NCBI RefSeq assembly: GCF_003285005.1
Contig: NZ_QMFA01000055.1
Coordinates: forward strand, 1 to 39,513
DNA: 39,513 bases
From: Paenibacillus sp. YN15
GTDB taxonomy: Bacteria > Bacillota > Bacilli > Paenibacillales > NBRC-103111
Reading direction: 5' to 3'
In this document: in pieces, positions 32,784 through 39,513 of the stretch
How positions within the stretch are numbered: position 1 is the stretch's first letter
Layout: each line of letters begins with the position of its first letter
Notes under the pieces: model-generated
Told to the model about the DNA's origin: nothing
Databases searched by the model: none
What the model saw: only the letters and a program-made list of their open reading frames with translations
Made by a program: the position numbers and the translations under genes

Positions 32784-34589
32784 TTAATGCTGATGTCTGA
32801 ACCGCAGGATAAACCAGCTTGCCGCCAGCATCACAAGGAGCAGTACTCCCGCGGCAGCCGCTTCGCCGGAGCTGCCTGACTGGGCAGCCTGCTGGCCGGG
32901 GCCGCCGGCCATTCCGGGCATCATGCCGCCTCGGGGACCGCCTCCCATATCACCGCCGAAATCCTGCGGCATCATGGGGCCTCCCCCCTGCTGCTGGCCG
33001 TCCTGACCGCCTTGCTGGAGGAAACCTTCCCGTTGCTGGCCGTTCTGCTGACCGCCCTGCTGCAGCGGGAAACCTCCCTGTTGCTGACCGCCCTGGCCGC
33101 CTTGCTGCGGGAAGCCTCCCTGCTGCTGGCCGTTGGCCTCCCCTCTTCCGCCTCTCATGCCGCCGACCATTCCGCCGCCGCTGCCTTGCCCGTTGTTGGT
33201 GGAAGCAATCGTGCCGTCCAACTGCTGGGTGACGCTGGCGATCATCGTGGCATTGACGGTTTTAAGCTGCTCCACTCCCTGCAGATACTGGTCATAGGTA
33301 TAGAAGGAGGTGGGGTCCTTCTCCACATAAGCGGAGATTTTGGCTGCAAGCTCATCTACTTTGGCATTGAAGTTCGCTTCCGAGAGGAAACCCTCGCTGA
33401 TTTCCTGCAAAATAGCATGGTACCGCTCCTTGTATTCATCCACCGCCAGCAGTTTGGCGATCAGCGGCCGCTCAGCCACAGCCCCTTGGGTAGGCTCGTC
33501 AATCAGCACCGATGCCCCCGATGCCGCTTGGGGGGCAGTTTGCTGCTGTCCTGCCGCGCCTGCCGCATCGGCATTGCCCGCCGCCTGGCCGACGGCATTA
33601 TTGCCTCCGCCTCCGCGGTTCATGCCGCCGCCCATTCCACCCATACCGCCCATTCCTCCGAAGGCCATGTTATAGTCCCAGGGCAGCACGTTGAAGATGC
33701 CGTCATCCTCATAAAGATAATAATTCTGCTTATTGGACCCCAAATAACTGTCCATATTGTTGGTGGCCGCATTCAGGGCAATGTACTTGAGCACATTGTC
33801 CACATTCAGCACGGACTCATAGTCGGTGCCGTTGTTCAGCTCATCCAGCATGTCGATGAGAATATCCCCGTTGGAGGATTTGGACTTTTGCGCCAAACCG
33901 GTGTAACTGGAGATATCCTCTCCCAGCCAGGTCAGATCACTGCCGACGCCGGTCATCTCGCCCTTATACAACGCGCCGTAGGAGTTTCCGAAGTTCCGCT
34001 CCAGATAAGCGGCGCCCACCTGCTCCACCGCCAGATAGAAGCCCCACAGCTTGCCGTTGACATAAACATTGACGTAGGAATGGCCCGGCGTAGGCAGTCC
34101 CATCTCCTCCGCAAGCTCGTAGGTGAGGAATTCCCGCATGTACGAGGCGTCGCTGTAGTTATTGTTCAGATTGATTTTGCTGATGCCGGCCAGAGTTTGA
34201 CTGTCCACATATTCATCAAAGGAAAGCTTGAAGCTGTACCGGTCGGAATCCTGCATCTGAACCACACTGCGCAGGGACAGGTTTCCTTTGGTGCGGATGC
34301 CTACATTGTGAAGCGTAACCCCGTTATATTCCACGGAGGCCGTTTTGTATTCCTCCAGAGAGGCGTTATCCAGCATATCCTGAAAATCCGCCTCATCCAG
34401 CGTAATTTTCACATCGATAACCTTATCCTTGGGAAAAATCGTCTCCGACAGCTCCTCTGCCGCTTTTCCCGAAGAGGCAGCCGGTACAGATAAAGCCTCC
34501 GGGCCGCTGGAATAGTACCCCAACAGCCCGGCCACCAGCATCACCGCAAACAGTATGACCAGCACGGGTACCGCCGTTTTGGATTTCAT
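32784..34589 (-). CDS. CotH-family protein kinase, membrane-anchored
   Basis: CotH proteins are atypical protein kinases; B. subtilis CotH phosphorylates spore-coat proteins. The 601-residue protein has an N-terminal membrane segment (VPVLVILFAVMLVAGLLGYY), then the CotH core: VDVKITLDEADFQDML-like start, GIRTKGNLSLRS, YSFKLSFDEY, INLNNNYSDASYMREFLTYE, YLAVEQVGAAYLERNFG, and WDYNMAFGG with the likely metal-binding Asp305. A Gly/Met-rich loop follows at once. The last third is very rich in Gly and Gln (repeats like GGQQQGGFP) and ends in a second membrane helix (AAAGVLLLVMLAASWFILRF). So the kinase probably sits on the outer face of the membrane with a long flexible tail. It is the last gene of the VTC-DUF4956-CotH operon. 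The target is unknown. Confidence 0.9.
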   Translation of the reverse strand: MKSKTAVPVLVILFAVMLVAGLLGYYSSGPEALSVPAASSGKAAEELSETIFPKDKVIDVKITLDEADFQDMLDNASLEEYKTASVEYNGVTLHNVGIRTKGNLSLRSVVQMQDSDRYSFKLSFDEYVDSQTLAGISKINLNNNYSDASYMREFLTYELAEEMGLPTPGHSYVNVYVNGKLWGFYLAVEQVGAAYLERNFGNSYGALYKGEMTGVGSDLTWLGEDISSYTGLAQKSKSSNGDILIDMLDELNNGTDYESVLNVDNVLKYIALNAATNNMDSYLGSNKQNYYLYEDDGIFNVLPWDYNMAFGGMGGMGGMGGGMNRGGGGNNAVGQAAGNADAAGAAGQQQTAPQAASGASVLIDEPTQGAVAERPLIAKLLAVDEYKERYHAILQEISEGFLSEANFNAKVDELAAKISAYVEKDPTSFYTYDQYLQGVEQLKTVNATMIASVTQQLDGTIASTNNGQGSGGGMVGGMRGGRGEANGQQQGGFPQQGGQGGQQQGGFPLQQGGQQNGQQREGFLQQGGQDGQQQGGGPMMPQDFGGDMGGGPRGGMMPGMAGGPGQQAAQSGSSGEAAAAGVLLLVMLAASWFILRFRHQH

Positions 34590-34607
34590 CTGAAGTCACC
34601 GCCGCTT

Positions 34608-35282
34608 TTAGGATACATAGTCGCCGCTGTAGCTGATCAGCACGGCGTTCTTGACACCGTCAACAGCAGAGACGCGATTGACGAATTGGGCCTCTTTTTC
34701 CTTCACACGAACCTCAATGGTCAGCTCCACGTTGCCGCGGGATACGGTTTTTTGCTTCAGATTGAAGCGTTTGGCCTCACTTTGCACCGCCTTCATCACA
34801 TCGCTCTCGCTATCGTCGCCCTCACAATTCACAACCAGCAGATACGGGGTTTCAAAAGACGCCTTCTTGATAAAGATGAACATAACCAAGCCGATGATCA
34901 CAGACGCGGCCAAGGCCAGAGAATAGAAGCCTGCCCCGGTAACAATGCCCACTGCCGCCGCCCAGAACAGGAAGATCAGATCAGTAGGGTCCTTGATGGG
35001 AGTTCTGAACCGGACGATGGACAGAGCGCCGACCATGCCAAGAGACAGGACCAGATTGGAATTGACCGCAATGATCACCATCGACGTAACCATGGTCATG
35101 CCGATCAGGGAAATATTGAAGCTTTTGGAGTACAGCACCCCGCTGAAAATCCGCTTGTACAGAATGTAGATAAAGAAACCCAGCAGAAACGAAATGGACA
35201 TGGTGATAATGATTTTGCTGATGTCGATGTTGGCGGTGAAATTATCCATAACGGAGTTTTTAATCAGGTCAGTGAAGTTCAT
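34608..35282 (-). CDS. DUF4956 membrane protein
   Basis: This 224-residue protein has about four membrane segments (about 22-42, 60-80, 100-135 in two passes) and a cytosolic C-terminal domain of about 85 residues. The DUF4956 core is ALSIVRFRTPIKDPTDLIFLFWAAAVGI, shown here only by its key parts LSIVRFR and KDP. The C-terminal part (LLVVNCEGDD onward) looks like a small ferredoxin-like sensor fold. The function is unknown, but the family is repeatedly found beside VTC-domain and CotH genes. The ATG at 35282 follows GGGAGG and lies 1 bp after the stop of the VTC gene, so the two are translationally linked. Confidence 0.88.
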   Translation of the reverse strand: MNFTDLIKNSVMDNFTANIDISKIIITMSISFLLGFFIYILYKRIFSGVLYSKSFNISLIGMTMVTSMVIIAVNSNLVLSLGMVGALSIVRFRTPIKDPTDLIFLFWAAAVGIVTGAGFYSLALAASVIIGLVMFIFIKKASFETPYLLVVNCEGDDSESDVMKAVQSEAKRFNLKQKTVSRGNVELTIEVRVKEKEAQFVNRVSAVDGVKNAVLISYSGDYVS

Positions 35283-35283
35283 A

Positions 35284-35991
35284 TTATTGGTCCTCCCAGG
35301 AGTTCATTTTGATAAACTTGCGGCAAATCACGTACTTGGAAGCCGATTGCCGCTGTAAACCTTCCAATTGCAGCGCATCCCGGATATAACCAGGCAGATA
35401 TTCATCATACTTCACTTCCAGAATGATGAAGTTTTCATCCAGCGCCCGGACGGCCCCCAGCTCCCCATCGAACAAATCGGTACTGCTTAACCCGCTCCGC
35501 AGCTCCTTGTCAAAAGTAATCCGGACATTCCCGTTGGCGCAGACATACGGCTCCCGGACGTAATCCACGATCACCTTGGGCCGCAGCAGCCGGTGCTTCA
35601 TCTCATCGTACAGCTCGGCAAACAGCGGCTTGTCCGGAACGTTCATCACCTCAATATTGCCATGGAGCAGTTCATCCACCATACTGCGGGTGAGGGACTC
35701 CTTCACTTTGGCGATGTATTCGTTCCTTTTGATTTTTTTCTCAAAGTGGATTACCTTGTCCTCCATGTTGTAAATGCGAATCCGGTATTTGATCCGGTCG
35801 CTTACTCCGCCCAGCTTTTCATCCAGCGCCTTGTTGCCGATATCGTCAAAGTACAGGCTGCGGATATGGTATTCACCGTCAGGCCCGGCATGCTGGTCCC
35901 GTTTCATCAATGCTTTAAGACGCTGCCGGATGGTAAAATACTGGTGGTAATTGATCATAAATTTCAGCTCATTGCGGTATTTCAAAGCCAT
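35284..35991 (-). CDS. VTC-domain protein (polyphosphate-polymerase-like)
   Basis: The 235-residue protein is a VTC/triphosphate-tunnel-metalloenzyme-type domain related to the yeast vacuolar polyphosphate polymerase Vtc4. Visible family motifs are ALKYRNELKFMI at the N-terminus, HIRSLYFDDIGNKALDEKL, DRIKYRIRIYNMEDKVIHFEKK with alternating basic residues that line the tunnel, KVIVDYVREPYV, VRITFDKELR and ILEVKYDEYLP. It may make polyphosphate or a related polymer, but no enzyme activity can be proven from sequence. I chose the ATG at 35991 (GGGGTG upstream) because the fold begins there. The frame continues 26 codons further up into a region with an inverted repeat. It is the first gene of the operon. 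Confidence 0.88.
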   Translation of the reverse strand: MALKYRNELKFMINYHQYFTIRQRLKALMKRDQHAGPDGEYHIRSLYFDDIGNKALDEKLGGVSDRIKYRIRIYNMEDKVIHFEKKIKRNEYIAKVKESLTRSMVDELLHGNIEVMNVPDKPLFAELYDEMKHRLLRPKVIVDYVREPYVCANGNVRITFDKELRSGLSSTDLFDGELGAVRALDENFIILEVKYDEYLPGYIRDALQLEGLQRQSASKYVICRKFIKMNSWEDQ

Positions 35992-36011
35992 GTATATGCA
36001 CCCCGTTTCGT

Positions 36012-36056
36012 ATAGTCTCGTAAGAGAGAAGGGCTTCCCTTGTTGCTTGAGACTAT
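36012..36056. promoter_or_regulatory. Inverted repeat between the VTC operon and the phosphatase gene
   Basis: ATAGTCTC (36012-36019) and GAGACTAT (36049-36056) form 8-bp arms, with an inner hairpin AAGGG-CTT-CCCTT (36029-36041). It sits in the leader of the VTC operon and in the divergent region, so it could be an operator or an RNA leader structure. Confidence 0.4.
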
Positions 36057-36187
36057 CATAACGGTTCATTATGAATGTTGGTTTAAGGAAGACTGAATGT
36101 TCGCTGAATGTTATCCTTATGTTAACGGAGTGTAAAACAATTCCCCAACAGTCTGATCGAAATCAACCTAACGGAAGGAGCATTGCC

Positions 36188-37429
36188 TTGAAATGGAGTT
36201 CAGTTGCCATATGGTCGGGGGTTGGAGCGGTTATTCTGGTTGTTCTGCTGCTGGTTGCAAAAGAATCCGTTACCGGCGGGACAGATAAGCCCTATTCCAT
36301 TGGAATGACGTTCCGCGGCGAGGCGTCTGACTCCCGCGCCTTTACCTGGCGGTACGGACAGGGGGAGGCGGCCGGGTTGCTGCAGGTTGCTGCAAGCCGG
36401 GAAAGCTTAAAGGACGGGGAAAGCGTCATGAGCTTCCCCGCCTCCCATGAAATCCGCACCGGAGAACAGGGTAAACCCGAGGGCGTTTATCGGGCGGAGG
36501 CCACAGGCCTCACCCCCAACACCCGGTATTGGTACCGGTTGGGAGACGGGGCGGCGGATGTGTGGAGCGAACTGGCTTCCTTTGTCACAGGACCGGAGGG
36601 CGGAGCGGATGCGGAGGTTAGCTTCCTGCATGTGGCGGATTCCCAGGGGGAGACGGAGGCGGATTTCCGGCTGTGGAGCCGTACCTTGAATAAGGCCATG
36701 GAGAAATATCCCCAGGCTTCCTTCATCGTGCATACGGGGGATCTGACCGAAAATCCCGATGATCCGGCGGCGTGGCGCTATTTCTTCGATACGGCCCGCT
36801 CTGTTCTGTCCCGGGTGCCTCTGATGCCTGTAACCGGCAATCATGATGAGGTGGATAACGACGCGCTGGAATACCGCTCCCGTTTTTTTCTGCCGGAGAA
36901 CGGGATTGCAGCCAAGGATAAGGGCCCCAGCTATTCCTTTGATTATGGCCCCGTGCATATTGTTGTGCTGAATACGGAGTCGGATCTGAACAAACAACGG
37001 GATTGGCTGAAAAAGGATCTGGCCGCGTCGGACAAGCCCTGGCGGATTGCGGCTATTCACCGGGGCGCTTACGGGGGGAATATGTACGGGAAGCTGGAGG
37101 ATTGGGTGAAGGTATTCGACGAATACCAGGTGGATCTGGTGCTGCAGGGGCATAATCATGAATATTCCCGTTCTTATCCATTGCGCGGCGGCAAAATCAC
37201 AGGCAACGGAGATGATCCCGTCCGGGAGCGGGCAGGCACAGTCTATGTCACCCCGAATACGGCGGGGCCCAAGTTTAACGAGAAGAAGGAGGATCTGTTC
37301 TACCACAAGGTCCATTTCCAGAACAACAAGCAAATGTTCGGGGGAATCACCGTCTCAGGCAATGTCCTGACCTACCGGGCTTACGATGTGGAGGGACGGC
37401 TGCTGGACCAGTTCGTGCTGGAGCATTAA
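36188..37429 (+). CDS. Membrane-anchored purple-acid-phosphatase-like metallophosphoesterase
   Basis: The 413-residue protein has an N-terminal membrane segment (VAIWSGVGAVILVVLLLVA) and no cleavage site, so it is likely tethered outside the cell. A Fn3-like purple-acid-phosphatase N-domain follows (about 32-125, ATGLTPNTRYWYRLGD). The calcineurin-like domain has the metal motifs VADSQG, HTGDLTEN, GNHDEVDND, AIHRGAYG and QGHNHEYSRSYP; the D-x-H of canonical enzymes is changed in the first motif (ADSQG). It should cleave phosphoesters outside the cell. The TTG at 36188 is preferred: AAGGAG lies 7 bp upstream. An ATG at 36071 would add 39 residues. It is divergent from the VTC operon and shares its control region. 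Confidence 0.88.
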   Translation: MKWSSVAIWSGVGAVILVVLLLVAKESVTGGTDKPYSIGMTFRGEASDSRAFTWRYGQGEAAGLLQVAASRESLKDGESVMSFPASHEIRTGEQGKPEGVYRAEATGLTPNTRYWYRLGDGAADVWSELASFVTGPEGGADAEVSFLHVADSQGETEADFRLWSRTLNKAMEKYPQASFIVHTGDLTENPDDPAAWRYFFDTARSVLSRVPLMPVTGNHDEVDNDALEYRSRFFLPENGIAAKDKGPSYSFDYGPVHIVVLNTESDLNKQRDWLKKDLAASDKPWRIAAIHRGAYGGNMYGKLEDWVKVFDEYQVDLVLQGHNHEYSRSYPLRGGKITGNGDDPVRERAGTVYVTPNTAGPKFNEKKEDLFYHKVHFQNNKQMFGGITVSGNVLTYRAYDVEGRLLDQFVLEH

Positions 37430-37476
37430 TTTGAAGGCCAAGCTAGACCAGTTCAGACCAGGCCGTCATTCCACAC

Positions 37477-37510
37477 AACAAAAGCCGGAGCGCAAGCCCC
37501 GGCTTTGTTG
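37477..37510. terminator. Bidirectional terminator between convergent genes
   Basis: CAACAAAAGCCGG (37477-37489) pairs with CCGGCTTTGTTG (37499-37510), apart from one bulged A, around a short loop. It serves the phosphatase gene on the plus strand and the lipoprotein gene on the minus strand. Confidence 0.75.
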
Positions 37511-37529
37511 CTGCTGGCGATAGAGAGTT

Positions 37530-39110
37530 TTAATCCAGAAAGATCAGAATGGACGAGGAATCCGGTTCCCACTGGATAACAGCGCCAAGGGATTCGGCCA
37601 CATTCCGCAGCGGCACATACAAGGCGCCTTGCTCCAGCACCGCCGGGCGCTCCAGGGAAATTTCCTCTGCGCCGTTAACCGCAGCCTTGCTGCTCCCTGC
37701 TGTCAGACGAATGTTGTTTTTCCCGTCAGCCGTGGTCAGAACAACGGATTGGCTGGCTTCGTCCCACGCCAGGTCCATATCCAGATTGGCGGCCAAGGAA
37801 CGGGCGGGAACCATCGTTACGCCATTGTCATTATAGGCGGCCCAGCCTGCGGTATACTCGTCCAGGCTTTCCTTCGGCATGACGAAGAAGTAGCCGGTTT
37901 TGCGGGTTACGTGGAGATCGTCCTTCAACAATTTGTAGAGGGCGGAATCGGTCTTCAGGTTCTCCAGCGCTTCCTCCGAGCTCTCCAGCTTGACAAGATC
38001 CACCGCACCGTCAGTGGAGATGGCATCCGCCTTTACCGTACCGTTGACATTCCAGTTTTCAAAGCTGCTTGTTACGCGGATGGATTTCACCGGGCTGCCC
38101 TCTGTGTCCGAAGGGGCCAGAAGCAGATTAGCGCCGGACTTGCGGACCTTCATGTTGTTGTCCACATACAAATCAACAGTCATGGAGGATTTGTCGCCCA
38201 GGAGCTTCACGGCTTCCGTTCCTTGGCTGTCCAGCAGCACCAGGAGGATAACCAGAAGCTGCTTGGCTTCGGTTTGGACAACTTCAACCCCCTCCTCCTT
38301 GTTGGCCAGAATGGAGCGGATGGCGCCAAGCACCGAACCAAGCTCATCGCCGGTATTGATGTCCGCCGGGATAAAGCTGTTCACTGCCTCTTGAATGATA
38401 TCGTAGTATTGGGCAATAACCGCCTTCATCGCCTGATCGTCCTTCAGCAGCTCCAGAATGAAGGTCCGGAGCAGCGGCAGAAGCTCCTTGCCGTCCAGCT
38501 CTGCGCGGACATGATGCAGATAGACGCTTTCCCCGTTAATGGTTTCATTGCCGGAATCCAGCTTCAGCTTGGAGGGGTTCGGCAGCTTGCCCAGCAGATA
38601 TTCATACAGCGGCTTGAAATAGGCCGGGTCCTCCGCTTTCTTTTGCAGCGTGGTCAGCCATTCCATATCCGTGCCTGCGCCCAAATCCCCAGTGGGATCG
38701 GCAAGAGCCTTGGTGGAGACGGTAAAGGGTTTGGACGCCCCCTCCGGCAGGACGGTCAGCGCCTCCGGAGATATGTATGCGGAAAAAGGAATGGTCTTCT
38801 TGGCTATTTCCAGAGAGCCTTTTACCGAAGCAATTTGGGTGCTCTCCTGCTTGATGTGGTCGAAGCTCAGCTTCATGGGGCTAAGCGCCGCCAGTACAGC
38901 CGAATCCGGCCCCGCTTCTTCCAGAGCAGCCTCATCCAGGTCCAGCGACACCTCGATAGAGCCTTTGCCCTCCATGGTTTTCATATCGAAGGAGCTTAAT
39001 AAAGCCTTGTTCAAATCCACACCGCCGACGGCCTGGCAGCCGCCGATCAGACCTGCAATCAAACATACCACAGCCAATAAAATCCCATAGCGCTTTGTCG
39101 TGTTTCTCAT
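37530..39110 (-). CDS. Lipoprotein with C-terminal copper-amine-oxidase-N-like domain
   Basis: This 526-residue surface lipoprotein has a signal peptide with lipobox LIGGC (Cys25). A long middle region (about 30-410) alternates acidic and hydrophobic stretches and resembles LppX/LolA-like lipoproteins of Paenibacillus, though I cannot name the fold. The last 90 residues (MVPARSLAANLDMDLAWDEA and VPLRNVAESLGAVIQWEPDS) are a Cu_amine_oxidN1-type domain, found in many Paenibacillus cell-wall proteins and not by itself a copper enzyme. The ATG at 39110 follows AGGAGG. No partner gene is evident; it is convergent with the phosphatase gene. The role is unknown. Confidence 0.8.
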   Translation of the reverse strand: MRNTTKRYGILLAVVCLIAGLIGGCQAVGGVDLNKALLSSFDMKTMEGKGSIEVSLDLDEAALEEAGPDSAVLAALSPMKLSFDHIKQESTQIASVKGSLEIAKKTIPFSAYISPEALTVLPEGASKPFTVSTKALADPTGDLGAGTDMEWLTTLQKKAEDPAYFKPLYEYLLGKLPNPSKLKLDSGNETINGESVYLHHVRAELDGKELLPLLRTFILELLKDDQAMKAVIAQYYDIIQEAVNSFIPADINTGDELGSVLGAIRSILANKEEGVEVVQTEAKQLLVILLVLLDSQGTEAVKLLGDKSSMTVDLYVDNNMKVRKSGANLLLAPSDTEGSPVKSIRVTSSFENWNVNGTVKADAISTDGAVDLVKLESSEEALENLKTDSALYKLLKDDLHVTRKTGYFFVMPKESLDEYTAGWAAYNDNGVTMVPARSLAANLDMDLAWDEASQSVVLTTADGKNNIRLTAGSSKAAVNGAEEISLERPAVLEQGALYVPLRNVAESLGAVIQWEPDSSSILIFLD

Positions 39111-39226
39111 CCATCTGCCTCCTATTCTAAAACCTGATATACCTTTTCCATACTATGGGGGGATTTCCTGCTCTAGCACAAAAGAAATATAGAAATAATG
39201 CTTCGAGGCGGGGACGGTTATCCATT

Positions 39227-39403
39227 CGGACATACGGTACGTTATTTTTCAAAAATAAGCACCTTTGCGGATTTCGCGGACCGACGGTACGTTATGTCGT
39301 TGTTTGGCTGTCTAAACCGCCGATTTTGCCCAACATAACGGATTCTCTGTCCGCATATTTCCAAAAACGCCGATTTTTCGCCCAATAACGGAAGCTGTGT
39401 CCG
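39227..39403. repeat. Quartet repeat element C (2 direct + 2 inverted 19-bp units)
   Basis: Direct units are at 39227-39245 (CGGACATACGGTACGTTAT) and 39277-39295 (CGGACCGACGGTACGTTAT). Inverted units are at 39335-39353 and 39385-39403 (complements CGGACAGAGAATCCGTTAT and CGGACACAGCTTCCGTTAT). Spacings are 50, 58 and 50 bp. The ends of the unit (CGGACM and CGTTAT) are fixed and the middle 7 bases vary. Nothing else is recognised in 39111-39453. Confidence 0.75.
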
Positions 39404-39453
39404 TTTCCAATGGGCCGAGCAGCCCAGGAGCAGCAGGAGACAAGCCTAAGAAA

Positions 39454-39489
39454 AACCGTCAGGGAACATCGCCCTGACGGTCCTTTTTT
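39454..39489. terminator. Bidirectional intrinsic terminator at the right edge
   Basis: AACCGTCAGGG and CCCTGACGGT form a perfect stem around a 6- to 7-nt loop, with TCCTTTTTT on the plus side and TTTTTC on the minus side. No plus-strand gene ends just before it, so it probably serves a minus-strand gene beyond the window. Confidence 0.75.
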
Positions 39490-39513
39490 ACGTTGGGAGA
39501 ATATCGGAAATTC

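Overview
The window looks like chromosome of a GC-rich, spore-forming member of the Bacillota, most likely Paenibacillus or a close relative. The signs are strong AGGAGG ribosome-binding sites throughout, the Bacillus-type order thiL-tsaE-tsaB-rimI-tsaD, YesM/YesN-type regulators beside a sugar importer, a giant S-layer-anchored (SLH) protein, a CotH-family spore-coat kinase, a DUF1540 protein, a lipoprotein ending in a copper-amine-oxidase-N-type domain, and a Ku-based end-joining set. I saw no rRNA, tRNA, prophage, transposase or CRISPR array.

Layout. 1-676 has no protein gene I trust. It holds a strongly folded segment (about 21-200, possibly a raiA-type RNA), several hairpins, and a dense cluster of DnaA boxes (374-633). 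677-4902 (minus) is the thiL-tsaE-tsaB-rimI-tsaD operon for thiamine diphosphate and t6A tRNA modification. 4903-6212 is a 1.3 kb intergenic block with two repeat 'quartets', an 87-bp tandem repeat and a polypyrimidine tract. 6213-20461 (plus) is one functional locus: two ABC sugar permeases, a lipoprotein binding protein, a SurA/PrsA-like secretory foldase, a 2086-residue beta-helix/SLH surface protein, and a YesM/YesN two-component pair. 20462-21125 is intergenic repeat sequence. 21126-24044 (plus) encodes Ku, a stand-alone LigD-type ligase and a stand-alone LigD-type polymerase. 24094-25521 (minus) is cardiolipin synthase. 25664-27521 (minus) is a bacitracin/lantibiotic-type ABC exporter whose ATPase gene carries an in-frame amber stop, and it is divergent from a NarX/NarL-type two-component pair (27690-29659, plus). 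29656-31386 (minus) holds a METTL25-like methyltransferase and an unrecognised small protein. 31614-32642 holds a DUF1540 gene (plus), an orphan Fur box and an azoreductase (minus). 32784-35991 (minus) is a VTC-domain / DUF4956 / CotH-kinase operon divergent from a membrane-anchored purple-acid-phosphatase-like enzyme (36188-37429). 37530-39110 (minus) is a lipoprotein, followed by a repeat quartet and a terminator at the right edge.

Most unusual observation. Four intergenic elements (5193-5373, 5442-5622, 20635-20808, 39227-39403) share one architecture: two 19-bp units in direct orientation followed by two in inverted orientation, with outer spacings of 50-53 bp and a central spacing of 54-58 bp, about 174-181 bp in total. 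The unit sequence is nearly constant inside an element but differs between elements. I know of no described family with constant geometry and locus-private sequence.

All functional calls come from reading motifs and context by eye. No database search or folding program was run.
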